In this document: positions 53,449-61,521 of the stretch, one piece after another | How the letters are laid out: each line of letters starts with the position of its first letter | How positions within the stretch are numbered: the first letter of the stretch is position 1 | The notes under the pieces: generated by a model | Databases searched by the model: none | What the model saw: the letters and a program-made list of their open reading frames with translations, nothing else | What the model was told of the DNA's origin: nothing | Assembly (NCBI GenBank): GCA_029194665.1 | Contig: JARFXO010000001.1 | Location: forward strand, 372,001-436,000 | Length of the DNA: 64,000 bases | Source: Nitrospira sp. | GTDB lineage: Bacteria; Nitrospirota; Nitrospiria; Nitrospirales; Nitrospiraceae | Direction of reading: 5' to 3' | Translations under genes and position numbers: made by a program

Positions 53449-53553
53449 GTGAAGGAAGCGGAAGTCACCATCGCTGCGGCAGTGACCGTGGGAATGGAAG
53501 CGTTCAAGAAGGAAAGCCTGGAGAGGGAAAATAAGGGAGATACGCATGTCTGA
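53449..53553 (+). CDS. Possible 34-residue peptide gene
   Basis: The 152 bp between cusA and the hemerythrin-like gene contain an open frame that could start with GTG at 53449 and encode an Ala/Glu/Lys-rich helical peptide (KEAEVTIAAAVTVGMEAFKK). The frame is open for some distance upstream, so a TTG start near 53395 or a degenerate gene are alternatives. It overlaps the next ATG by eight bases. No family recognised. Confidence 0.2.
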   Translation: MKEAEVTIAAAVTVGMEAFKKESLERENKGDTHV

Positions 53554-54022
53554 AGCGAAGATCAGCGTCACGTTTGAACAGGACCACGATCGGCTGGACA
53601 AGCTGTTCCAGACTTTCCAGGAACAGAAGCGAAAGGATTTCGCCAAGGCCAAGGAGGCGTTCGTCGCGTTCAAGTTCGGGCTGCAGCGTCATATCGTGTG
53701 GGAGGAAGATCTGTTGTTCCCAAAATGGGAGGAGAACTCCGGCATGGCGGAAGGGGGCCCTACGCAGGTCATGCGTACAGAGCATCGATTGATCGGCGAC
53801 TGTCTGGAGGCCATTCATCGCAAGGTGCAGGAGCAGAGTCCCGAGAGCGATCGAGAGGAGCAGCGGTTGTTGGAACTGCTGAAATCACACAACATGAAGG
53901 AAGAGCGGATTCTCTATCCCTCGATGGATCAAGTGATCAGTGACGACGAGCGCGCAGCGATCTATCAAGCGATGAAGGAGATTCCCGAAGAACGGTACCA
54001 GGCTAGCTGTGGAAGCGAATAA
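53546..54022 (+). CDS. Hemerythrin-like HHE-domain protein
   Basis: Cytoplasmic four-helix protein of 158 aa with a di-iron hemerythrin-type site. Ligand-type residues are seen in helix 1 (FEQDHDRLD), helix 2 (HIVWEEDLLFPKWE), helix 3 (RTEHRLIGD) and helix 4 (HNMKEERILYP), giving the HxxxE and HHE patterns of the family. Members bind O2 or NO, or act in iron and redox homeostasis. It follows the cus genes with a 152-bp spacer and may belong to the same transcript. Its link with copper is unproven. Confidence 0.85.
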   Translation: MSEAKISVTFEQDHDRLDKLFQTFQEQKRKDFAKAKEAFVAFKFGLQRHIVWEEDLLFPKWEENSGMAEGGPTQVMRTEHRLIGDCLEAIHRKVQEQSPESDREEQRLLELLKSHNMKEERILYPSMDQVISDDERAAIYQAMKEIPEERYQASCGSE

Positions 54023-54054
54023 TCGTGAGCCGCGCGCGGCGTCTGACCCACGCG

Positions 54055-54621
54055 TCAGGGCTTGGGTATGTCCGGCCGGGGATCTGGAATAAAACCTCGA
54101 CTGTTCGGCATGGAGATGCCGGGCAGTGAATGGGCATCGAGCACGGTCTCCTCTGCAATAATGCCGTTCTGGTAGAGCAACCAAGCCACGACCGAGTAGA
54201 TTTCGTCCGGCGAGAGGCTTTGCGGAGCGGGAAACGGCATGGCGCGATGCACGTAATCATACAGCGTGGTTGCATAGGGCCAGTAACTGCCGATGGTTTT
54301 GATCGGGTGTTGACTCGCCAACGTGCCGACGCCGCCGACCAGACGGTCCATCGGGCCTTCCTGCCCCGTCGGTCCATGACAAGTCGCGCAACGTGCGGCA
54401 AAGATGGCCGCCCCTTGTTTGACGGTCCCTTGGCCGGCAGGCAATCCCTCGCCCGTCGGCGCCACATCGATGTTCCATGCCTGGATTTCCTGATCTGTGG
54501 CGGGCCGTCCCAATCCATAGCCGTGCGTTCGTTCCGGTCTGTCCGCCTGGCCGCCGGCCCATAAGATTCCTGCGCCCAGGATGACGGTGAGTCCCGTCGT
54601 AAGAATGTTACGCATGGACAT
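54055..54621 (-). CDS. Mono-heme cytochrome c, partner of the SoxC-like enzyme
   Basis: Exported c-type cytochrome of 188 aa. A signal or anchor segment (ILTTGLTVILGAGILWAGG) is followed by a single heme motif CATCH in GAAIFAARCATCHGP. A Met-containing region (HRAMPFPAPQSLSPDEIYSVVAWLLY) could provide the axial ligand. The C-terminal DAHSLPGISMPNSRGFIPDP block is typical of the cytochrome subunit associated with sulfite dehydrogenases. It overlaps the molybdoenzyme gene by 14 bases. It should accept electrons from that enzyme and feed the respiratory chain. The gene is convergent with the hemerythrin gene, with a GC palindrome at 54029-54040 between them. Confidence 0.85.
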   Translation of the reverse strand: MSMRNILTTGLTVILGAGILWAGGQADRPERTHGYGLGRPATDQEIQAWNIDVAPTGEGLPAGQGTVKQGAAIFAARCATCHGPTGQEGPMDRLVGGVGTLASQHPIKTIGSYWPYATTLYDYVHRAMPFPAPQSLSPDEIYSVVAWLLYQNGIIAEETVLDAHSLPGISMPNSRGFIPDPRPDIPKP

Positions 54622-55876
54622 TGCTCACCTGCCCATCCGCTGCAATGTGCCAGCTTTGGATCGCATTGTAGTGGTAGACCGAGTTCACCCCACGTATCGC
54701 CACCAAGGTCGCGCGGTCCGGTTGTCGATATCCTGTGTCGTCCAGGCAGCGGCTCTGCAAAATTACATCCTCTCCGTTCCACCGCCATGGCAAGCGAAAC
54801 CTGGTATGGCACTTGGGCAGGATCGGCTCTTGTAAGGTCGCCTGTTGCCAGGATCGTCCTCCGTCCGTGCTCACCTCAACCAGCGCGATGCGGCCTCTCC
54901 CGCTCCATGCCAGCCCGCGGATCTCCTGAAATCCAGGCTGGATCCGTTGTCCGCCCGACGGAGACGTAATGACGGATTTGGCGTCCATGACCATGGTGAA
55001 TTGGCGGGCCGTGCCGTCCGGCAGCAGATCCGTATATTGCGACGTTTCTTCGCGGGTCATGAAGGGCGCCCTGCCGAACTTCAGCCGTCGCAACCACTTG
55101 ATGCAGGTGTTGCCTTCCCAGCCGGGGATGAACAGGCGGAGCGGATAGCCCTGTTCCGGGCGAAGCGGTTCGCCATTTTGGGCATAGCAGAGCATCGCCT
55201 CCTCCAGGATGGACGCCAGTGGAAGGCTGCGCGTCATGGCAGCCGCATCGCTGCCTTCGGCCAACATCCAGGATGCGTCGGGATGTACTCCCACTTCTTG
55301 CAGGACGGTCTTCAAGGCCACGCCGGTCCATTCGTTCGTGCTCGTCAGACCGTGGGTTTGCTGCGCGGTCTGCCCGGCTGGTTTGTGCCATTCCGGCGCC
55401 GAATTGCCAGAACATTCGACGAAGGCCAACCGCGAAACGGAAGGAAACCGTTTCAAATCGTCCATGGTAAAGGTCCAGGGCTGGTCCACCATGCCGTGAA
55501 TGAGGAGGCGGTGCTGTGCCGCTTGAATGGTCGGCACGCCGTTGTGATGCCGCTCGAAGTGCAAGGAGGAAGGGGTCAGGATCCCGTGCGAGTCTTGCAG
55601 AGGTGTCAGCGACGACCACCAGGAACGTGGGACACGGACGGATTTTTCAAAGGCTGATCGTTGCCCATAGGCAGTTGGCGCCGTGCCTGGTACCCGCGTG
55701 GGATCTCCCGACGCACCCTCAGTGGTCGCTTCGGCGGATGGCTTCATCGATCCGATGAGCATCGCGCCCACTAAGCCGGCCGTTCCGGCCAGAAGGCTCC
55801 GTCGATCCAGAAGGGATTCGCCCTCGACAGCGGGCCGTCCGCCTTCCTCAGCTGGTGCATCCTCCTGATCGTGCAT
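54608..55876 (-). CDS. SoxC-like molybdopterin sulfite dehydrogenase
   Basis: Periplasmic oxidoreductase of the sulfite-oxidase family, 422 aa. A Tat signal is seen near residue 25 (DRRSLLAGTAGLVGAMLIG). The Mo-binding Cys is in AFVECSGNSAPEWH, and the dimerisation domain follows (RIALVEVSTDGGRSWQQATL). A ribosome site GGAGGAG lies five bases before the ATG. With the overlapping cytochrome gene it forms a two-subunit enzyme of SoxCD/SorAB layout. Sulfite is the usual substrate, but SoxC-like enzymes can also desulfurate sulfane groups. No other sox genes are in the window, so thiosulfate oxidation cannot be assumed. Confidence 0.85.
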   Translation of the reverse strand: MHDQEDAPAEEGGRPAVEGESLLDRRSLLAGTAGLVGAMLIGSMKPSAEATTEGASGDPTRVPGTAPTAYGQRSAFEKSVRVPRSWWSSLTPLQDSHGILTPSSLHFERHHNGVPTIQAAQHRLLIHGMVDQPWTFTMDDLKRFPSVSRLAFVECSGNSAPEWHKPAGQTAQQTHGLTSTNEWTGVALKTVLQEVGVHPDASWMLAEGSDAAAMTRSLPLASILEEAMLCYAQNGEPLRPEQGYPLRLFIPGWEGNTCIKWLRRLKFGRAPFMTREETSQYTDLLPDGTARQFTMVMDAKSVITSPSGGQRIQPGFQEIRGLAWSGRGRIALVEVSTDGGRSWQQATLQEPILPKCHTRFRLPWRWNGEDVILQSRCLDDTGYRQPDRATLVAIRGVNSVYHYNAIQSWHIAADGQVSNVHA

Positions 55877-56270
55877 GGAAAGCTCCTCCAGTATCAGGCG
55901 GTCACAGGGTCATGAGAGTCACCCTGTTCCGAACAAAGAGTATTGCCACTCACTATAAAAAATTGCCTGACGTGGTTTCAACGGCAAAGTCGAAGGGTAT
56001 GCATTGCGATCTGAATAGAGAAGCAACCTCTGACAATCACAAGAGACTCCTTGATGCCGGAATGACGAACACTCCTCCGCAGACCTTGTTACAGGAGCAG
56101 CTGACCGTGTCCTACAGATACAGTCCTGGTGCTTACAGATATTGGAGCCGACTCATGCCTTGTGCATCGCGCACCGATCGGCTCCGGCTTTCTCATGTAG
56201 GACGTGCTCTCGATGCCGACCTCGATCACGGCGACATTTCAAATTGCCTCCACGGCAGTGCATATCGCAG
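55877..56270. other. Spacer without a recognised gene
   Basis: 394 bp between the SoxC-like gene and msrA. A plus-strand frame (55855-56304) is open but shows no family resemblance, no convincing ribosome site and no membrane or signal segment, and is treated as non-coding. The stretch should hold the promoter of the molybdoenzyme operon. A short AT-rich segment (55950-55970) is the only promoter-like feature noticed. No terminator for msrA was identified. Confidence 0.4.
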
Positions 56271-56891
56271 CTACGGCTTTCCCCACAAGGCTTCCAACCG
56301 TTGAGCGCGACCGCAGCTGTACTTGTAGTACTTATACCGGAGCGGGTTCTTCTTGTAGTAATCCTGGTGATAGTCTTCAGCTGAGTAGAAGGTGGTCGCT
56401 CGGACTAGCTGCGTCACGATCGGTGCAGGAAGCCGCTTGGATTGTTCGATCTGGCGTTTGGACTCTTCTGAGAGCTGCTTTTCCTCGTCAGTCGTATAGA
56501 ACACGACCGACCGATATTGATTGCCATGGTCGCAGAATTGCGCGTTTGGCATGACAGGGTCGATGTTACGCCAAAAGGCATCCAACAATTTCTGATAGGT
56601 GACCTTCGCTGGATCATACGTCACTTCGATGGACTCGGCATGGCCCGTGTGCCCATCTGAGACTTGTTCATAGGTGGGATTTGAGACCGTGCCTCCCATG
56701 TAACCGGATACGACCGCGATAACGCCATCTACTTTTTCAAACGCCTCTTCCATGCACCAGAAGCAACCTCCGGCAAAGTAGGCCTTGGCGCTAGTCGGTG
56801 CGCTCTCAACACTATTTGAAGGCCAGCCTGTGAGAAGCGTGCAAGTCATCAACCCGACTGCCATGATCGTCAAACGTTGAAGCATGGTCAT
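56271..56891 (-). CDS. msrA: Exported peptide methionine sulfoxide reductase MsrA
   Basis: Reduces the S-form of methionine sulfoxide in proteins, using thiols. The start at 56891 gives MTMLQRLTIMAVGLMTCTLLTG, a signal peptide, with GGGAGG eight bases upstream. The much longer frame to 57089 is not supported. The catalytic Cys is in AGGCFWCMEEAFEKVDGV, followed by GYMGGTVSNPTYEQV and the family block YHQDYY. A likely resolving Cys is near the end (YYKYSCGRAQ). Export to the periplasm is less common for MsrA alone and would suit repair of Met-rich copper proteins (inference). No MsrB is seen next to it. Confidence 0.9.
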   Translation of the reverse strand: MTMLQRLTIMAVGLMTCTLLTGWPSNSVESAPTSAKAYFAGGCFWCMEEAFEKVDGVIAVVSGYMGGTVSNPTYEQVSDGHTGHAESIEVTYDPAKVTYQKLLDAFWRNIDPVMPNAQFCDHGNQYRSVVFYTTDEEKQLSEESKRQIEQSKRLPAPIVTQLVRATTFYSAEDYHQDYYKKNPLRYKYYKYSCGRAQRLEALWGKP

Positions 56892-57027
56892 ATGCGTTTC
56901 CTCCCTCTCCATTGTCGTTGTAGTACGGCAGTTCTTACATCCTACTACGGCGACCCTGGAGAGAGGATGTTGGTTCAGCTCACCAGAGAAACGGTTCGGT
57001 CGAGGATGTCTCTGAAGAGTTCGCTTT

Positions 57028-57570
57028 TCAGACAGGAAGGTCGTCGTAGGCATCCCACCCGGTGCGGCTTCCTCGTCGTTGAGGCCCATCCATGAGCTTC
57101 ATGATCAGCTCAATGGCTTCTTCCGGTGACGCAGCGGCATGGACCAATCGCTGGTCGAGTTTGCGGAAGAACGTCACGTCGGCAGGAGAGGCTTCAACGA
57201 GAATGACCGGCTTCCCCGCCTTCACCGCCAAGGCGACCTCGGACACCGTACCAGATCCGCTCAATCCACACACCACCACGACATGGCTGGTCAGGACATT
57301 GATGTTGTTCCGGCCACTGCCCATTTCCGTGATGATCGGCACATCCACATGGCGAGACACCTTATCCTTGGCCGTCGGCAAGACGCCGATGGTCAAACTA
57401 CCCCCCACCCGCTTGGCTCCTTCGCAAGCCGCGTCCATGACCCCCACATCACGACCGCCGGTCAACACGACCCAGCCACGCCGTGCAATGAATTCTCCGA
57501 GGACCCGGGCATTGTCGAGATCCCTCTTTGAGGCCTTGGCCGGGCCCATTACTCCAACCACAAATCGCAT
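57028..57570 (-). CDS. LOG/SLOG-family Rossmann protein (TIGR00725-like)
   Basis: Cytoplasmic 180-residue Rossmann-fold protein related to the LOG and lysine-decarboxylase-like families. Motifs are VVLTGGRDVGVMDAACEGAK, the EMGSGRNNINVLTSHVVVV segment and the nucleotide-loop LSGSGTVSEVALAVKAGKPV. True LOG enzymes have PGGxGTxxE, which here reads LSGSGTVSE, so cytokinin riboside phosphoribohydrolase activity should not be assumed. It lies 30 bp after the TPR gene end on the same strand, probably one transcript. Function unknown. Confidence 0.75.
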   Translation of the reverse strand: MRFVVGVMGPAKASKRDLDNARVLGEFIARRGWVVLTGGRDVGVMDAACEGAKRVGGSLTIGVLPTAKDKVSRHVDVPIITEMGSGRNNINVLTSHVVVVCGLSGSGTVSEVALAVKAGKPVILVEASPADVTFFRKLDQRLVHAAASPEEAIELIMKLMDGPQRRGSRTGWDAYDDLPV

Positions 57571-57600
57571 TACTCCTCCTACGGTCCGTTTCCTCTCCTT

Positions 57601-59238
57601 CTAAAACCGGGAGGCCGTGAGAGTCACCTCCGCATGTTCCCATGCCTGTTGCCATTGCTTCTCCACGTCGTTCGCTTCACGGCTTTTCCGCTGGGCACGA
57701 AGGCTCTGCATGAGTCCAAACTGGGCCCAGCCGTTGCGTGGATTCTTCGCCAGGTCCGCTCGGTAGACCGCTTCGGCCTTGCCGGGTTTGCCGGCCTTCA
57801 GCAAGGCGGCGCCGAGAAAGTGGCGAATCGGAATCGGCCAGAATGGAGGTTCGTTGTACGGGAGTTCCTCCTCCAGCTTGACGGCATCAGTGAACGACGC
57901 GATGCCCTCGTCGTACTTATGGCGGTGCATCGCGATCTCACCGGCCAGCAGTCGCTCCGCGATCTTGAGCAGAGCCCGTTCGGTTTTCTCCTCCCGAGTC
58001 CGATCCGGGCCGAAGCGTTTGGCGATACCTGTCAGCACCACGTGCTCACCCTCAGCGCCGGGTAAGCGACCTGAGGCCGAGAGAGCCATTCCCCTCCCCA
58101 ATCGCCAGATTCCTTGTTGCAGACGCAGCGACTTGGGAGGGGGCGGTTCGCGCAGCAGTTCGTCCCACTGACCGAACCTGATCATGGACCACATAGGAGT
58201 GGGAAGGTACCATTCCTTCCATTTGTCTTTCCGCGCTTCGTCTTCGGTGATCGTTCCCGCCAGTTGACGTGCCACCTTCAAGGCCTCAGTTTTTTGTCCC
58301 TCCATCGCGAGGGAAGCCCAAAGGAAATGTAGATTGTGGGTGTAGTAACCGTCGGCATAGTCGCCGCTTAACTTTCGGCCGGCCAAATAGTGGCGATCCA
58401 CATCGACGGCATGCCTATTCCGTTCAGCCGCCTCATGGTATCGACCGAGTCTCATGTAGATGTGGGCCGGCATATGGACCAAGTGGCCGGCACCAGGCAT
58501 AAGCCTGGGCAATCGTTCGGCACAGGCCAGGGCTCGGTCCGGGTCCGGGGAAGCTTCCACACTATGAATGTAGTAGTGGCAGGCTCCTGGGTGATCCGGA
58601 AACCGGGCCAGAACCGACTCCAATGTAGACACCAGCTCCTCGGTGCCTGGCTTTGGCCGACCAGCCGCAGTCCAGAGATCCCACGGTCGTAGGTCCATCA
58701 AAGCTTCGGCGAACAACACGCCGGCATCGGGATCACTCGGAAACCGCCGCCAGACCACACGCATAGCATCCGCATAGGCTTTATCGAGCGCCGGTCGTGC
58801 ATGTGCGTTGACATTGTATCGCTTGCCGATCGCGTCGATATAGGCCTGCTCGGCTGGGCTCGCATAGGCACGATGAGTCCGTGCCTTTTGCACAGCCTCC
58901 CATGCCCGCCGTTCTGCTACCTTATCCATCGCTGCGTTGATGTTCGGGCCCGATGCGAGTGCTACACCCCAATAGGCCATCACTGCGGAGGGATCGAGAC
59001 GAGCGGCTTCCTCGAAGGCCCTGATCGCCTCTTCGTGGTTGAAGGCGTACAGGAGCCGCAAGCCTTGATCAAAGTATTGTTGAGCTTCGGCGGAGCTTGT
59101 TGTGATGGGATGGTGAAGGTTGCCGAGATCCTCAAAGAGGGGTACCCGAGTGGGCTGGCGTTCAGCTGCGGCATCCAGATCAATCGCCAACAGACCGAGC
59201 CAGGGTAGACCCCACAAAAAGAGGCAAAAGATGCTCAT
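57601..59238 (-). CDS. Exported TPR-repeat protein
   Basis: 545 aa, with an N-terminal hydrophobic segment (FLFLWGLPWLGLLAIDL-like) that acts as signal peptide or anchor. It carries several tetratricopeptide repeats, seen as EAQQYFDQGLRLLYAFNHEE/AIRAFEEAARLDPSAVMAYWG early on and PGKAEAVYRADLAKNPRNGWA near the C-terminus. Conserved His-rich helices lie between (CHYYIHSVEASPD, LVHMPAHIYMRLGRYHEAAE). This looks like a known but uncharacterised group of TPR proteins with that HMPAHIY signature. An 8-3-8 palindrome lies 14 bases upstream of the ATG, which lacks a clear ribosome binding site. Partner proteins are unknown. Confidence 0.75.
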   Translation of the reverse strand: MSIFCLFLWGLPWLGLLAIDLDAAAERQPTRVPLFEDLGNLHHPITTSSAEAQQYFDQGLRLLYAFNHEEAIRAFEEAARLDPSAVMAYWGVALASGPNINAAMDKVAERRAWEAVQKARTHRAYASPAEQAYIDAIGKRYNVNAHARPALDKAYADAMRVVWRRFPSDPDAGVLFAEALMDLRPWDLWTAAGRPKPGTEELVSTLESVLARFPDHPGACHYYIHSVEASPDPDRALACAERLPRLMPGAGHLVHMPAHIYMRLGRYHEAAERNRHAVDVDRHYLAGRKLSGDYADGYYTHNLHFLWASLAMEGQKTEALKVARQLAGTITEDEARKDKWKEWYLPTPMWSMIRFGQWDELLREPPPPKSLRLQQGIWRLGRGMALSASGRLPGAEGEHVVLTGIAKRFGPDRTREEKTERALLKIAERLLAGEIAMHRHKYDEGIASFTDAVKLEEELPYNEPPFWPIPIRHFLGAALLKAGKPGKAEAVYRADLAKNPRNGWAQFGLMQSLRAQRKSREANDVEKQWQQAWEHAEVTLTASRF

Positions 59239-59251
59239 TGACGGTTTTTAG

Positions 59252-59270
59252 CAGACGTGAACCACGTCTG
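59252..59270. promoter_or_regulatory. Perfect 8-3-8 palindrome before the TPR gene
   Basis: CAGACGTG-AAC-CACGTCTG is a perfect inverted repeat 14 bases ahead of the TPR protein start. The position suits an operator or a translation-controlling hairpin. It has the same geometry as the palindrome before the midA-nuo operon but a different sequence. Confidence 0.5.
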
Positions 59271-59397
59271 GCTAGAGGACGGGCGCTGGAGTTGAGGGGA
59301 TCCCTGTCGCAGGTCAGTTGGATTCGCTGTTTTTTGCCTGCGAAGTGCTCAGAAGCTTTCGGAGCCGACGGTCGCCCCTGACCGGATCGGGCACAGC

Positions 59398-60057
59398 TTA
59401 CAAATTGAGCGACGAGCGTTCACTTGTCTGAGGAGAAAACCGATGCTCAACTTCCTCAGGAGGATTCGACGTCTCGATTTCAGTCGGTTTCTTCCGACCG
59501 ATGCGGTTTCGTTTGACGGTGGCGGCCGCGGTGCCGGTTGTGGTCGTCGAAAATGTACCGGCTTCCAGCTCTTCACCGAGATGAACGAGGACCTGTTGCT
59601 GAGAGCTGACCAGGGAGGTGAGCTCCTGAATGTGTGAAGTAAGCCGAGCAATCTCATCCTGTTGCCCGACCAGACAGGCTCGGAGTTCGGCGACCTCTTC
59701 CGACTGAACAAGAGTCGGTGCCTGGGCCGGCTTTTGTAGGATCGTGACCGTTGCTTCCGGTTGATGATTTGCTTCCTGAACCAGCTTTCCGTTCTGCTGG
59801 ACGTCAGCTTGGCGGATCGCCGCGCGTTCGATTGTTCGGTCTGGTAGCGCGAGCGGTTTACGGACCCGCGAAGTAGCCTCGTCCTCATACCGCGTCACGT
59901 ACGCGAAGAGCTCAACTACTTTGCGCCAGCAAACAGCTCCCGCATCGAGCAGTAGTTGGCCATAGGGAGCGGGCACCGGACGAGCTTCGTCGATCTGTTT
60001 CTGCGATGGAATTCGATGAATGAGATTGATCGGTTCTTTGTTGAATCGTGGGGCCAT
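59398..60057 (-). CDS. Coiled-coil protein of unknown function
   Basis: 219 aa when started at 60057 (MAPRFNKEPINLIHRIP), with GGAGAGG about ten bases upstream. Soluble, no signal peptide or membrane segment. Residues about 110-160 form a heptad-like coiled coil (VAELRACLVGQQDEIARLTS, then HIQELTSLVSSQQQVLVHLG). The C-terminal part is basic and polar. No family was recognised. It lies between the TPR gene (upstream spacer 159 bp) and the TldE-type gene on the same strand, and could be a DNA- or envelope-associated scaffold. Function not assigned. Confidence 0.55.
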   Translation of the reverse strand: MAPRFNKEPINLIHRIPSQKQIDEARPVPAPYGQLLLDAGAVCWRKVVELFAYVTRYEDEATSRVRKPLALPDRTIERAAIRQADVQQNGKLVQEANHQPEATVTILQKPAQAPTLVQSEEVAELRACLVGQQDEIARLTSHIQELTSLVSSQQQVLVHLGEELEAGTFSTTTTGTAAATVKRNRIGRKKPTEIETSNPPEEVEHRFSPQTSERSSLNL

Positions 60058-60180
60058 ATGGCAGATCCTCTCCATTCGGACCTAGTGTGACGTTACCAAT
60101 GTACCTACTCCTTCACGGATGGAGGAGTCAACCCTTTTGTTCCGCAAAAGTCGAAATATGTTCGGAGTCCTTAGATAAAC

Positions 60181-61521
60181 CTAGAAGCGCGTCACGCTCG
60201 AGAAATGAAAATGCGGGAGAGCCATGGCTGGAACCAGCATCTTTCCGGTTTCCGACGTGACCGCCTCCATCGGCGCGGTCCAAGACGTAAGCTGTTGAAA
60301 TGCCTGGAGCGGACTTTCATGAAACCGGAAATTTCTTATGGGTGAGACGATTTCCCCCTTCTCGACAAGGAATGTCCCATCTCGTGTCATACCGGTCAAC
60401 GTGAGATCGTGGGGATTCACGGGGCGGATGTACCAGAAATTCGTCACCAGAATCGCGCGTTCCGTACTTTTGATGAGATCCTGGATCGAATGGGACGGAG
60501 GCCCTTCGACCGCCAAGGCAGGAGCCTCCAGTGTCGGAATGGTTTTCACCCCTTGAGCCTTGGCCGTAAAACGGTCGTAAGCCAGTTGTTTGAGGGTTCC
60601 ATGGTCGATCCACTCTGAAGACGAGCTGGGCAATCCCTCATGGGTAAATCCCTCTCCAAGCAGATCGGTATGGTCCGGAACGTTCCGGAGTGTCAGTCGT
60701 TCATCCACGATCGCTTGTCCCAGCTTGCCGGTGAAAGGGCTTGTCCCTTTCATATAAGACTTGGCATCCAGTGACCAAATCAGCCACGCCCACAGGCCGG
60801 CCACGGCAGCCGGTTCAAGGATGACAGAATAACGTCCCGACGGGAGCTCGTACGCATCACGACCTCGCTTGGATTTGGCGATGGCCGCCAAGGTCCGTTC
60901 TTGAATCCTCAAGTGATCGATCGACCGATGGGCAGCCGCGCTCCAGCCGCTGGCATCACCGGCTTGGACTGTCAGGCTGAACCTCGCATCTGCTCGAGGT
61001 TCGTAACAGAAGAGTCCGTTGTCGGCGGCAATCCCCACTGTCGTCGCCGACGACGAGACGACGCCGGCCGCCATGATGTTCTCCATCCGGCAGTGCCCGA
61101 TCGCTTCATTGGCATACTCCAGACGTTTGGGCGGACCCGCCGCCATGGTTTCCGGTTTCGCCGTCTCTCGAACAGGGATCAGGCATGGATCGGGAGGTCC
61201 AAGGTATTCGGGATCAACCGGTGAGATCCGAGCAATCCGTTCGGCACGAGCCAAGGTGTCCTGAATCGCACCGGCGGTAAAATCAGTCGTGGCGGCGGTC
61301 CCATGCCGACCCCCGAAGGCGACCGTCACGGCCAGGGAGCCCCGTCTCGCATCGACATTTTGGATGACTTGATTATTGGCGAATCTCGTCGTTCCCGTAT
61401 GGTGATCGCGAAGACGGACGATCGTATGGTCAGCGGATGAGCGGGTGATGACCAGCTCGCTCAGAAAACGAAACTCGTCCGAGGTGGTCAGCTTCGGCCA
61501 AGCGCCGTTCAGTACGTTCAT
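60181..61521 (-). CDS. TldE/PmbA-family protease subunit
   Basis: Partner of the TldD-type protein, 446 aa. The start at 61521 (MNVLNGAWPKL) overlaps the TldD stop by four bases, and the frame upstream is inside tldD. TldE homologues lack the HExxxH zinc motif, and none is seen here. Recognisable blocks are the substrate-channel region (VEKGEIVSPIRNFRFHESPLQ) and the middle part GLFCYEPRADARFSLTVQ. Together the two proteins form a heterodimeric metalloprotease that trims small peptides, such as microcin and modified-peptide precursors. No peptide precursor gene was recognised nearby. Confidence 0.82.
   Translation of the reverse strand: MNVLNGAWPKLTTSDEFRFLSELVITRSSADHTIVRLRDHHTGTTRFANNQVIQNVDARRGSLAVTVAFGGRHGTAATTDFTAGAIQDTLARAERIARISPVDPEYLGPPDPCLIPVRETAKPETMAAGPPKRLEYANEAIGHCRMENIMAAGVVSSSATTVGIAADNGLFCYEPRADARFSLTVQAGDASGWSAAAHRSIDHLRIQERTLAAIAKSKRGRDAYELPSGRYSVILEPAAVAGLWAWLIWSLDAKSYMKGTSPFTGKLGQAIVDERLTLRNVPDHTDLLGEGFTHEGLPSSSSEWIDHGTLKQLAYDRFTAKAQGVKTIPTLEAPALAVEGPPSHSIQDLIKSTERAILVTNFWYIRPVNPHDLTLTGMTRDGTFLVEKGEIVSPIRNFRFHESPLQAFQQLTSWTAPMEAVTSETGKMLVPAMALPHFHFSSVTRF

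Noticed and set aside
29970..54022. A CRISPR, toxin-antitoxin or other defence island in the accessory block
   Set aside because: No spaced repeats, nuclease or toxin families were seen. The genes are envelope, redox and metal proteins.
54029..54058. GC palindrome and CTGAC/GTCAG hairpin between convergent genes as a terminator
   Set aside because: No T-run follows on either strand and the hairpin runs into the cytochrome stop codon, so it was not called a terminator.
55855..56304. Plus-strand open frame of 149 codons between soxC-like and msrA
   Set aside because: No ribosome site, no recognisable domain, and it overlaps the ends of genes on the other strand.
57028..57570. Calling the Rossmann protein a lysine decarboxylase or LOG enzyme
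   Set aside because: The key PGGxGTxxE motif is altered to LSGSGTVSE, so only the wider family is supported.
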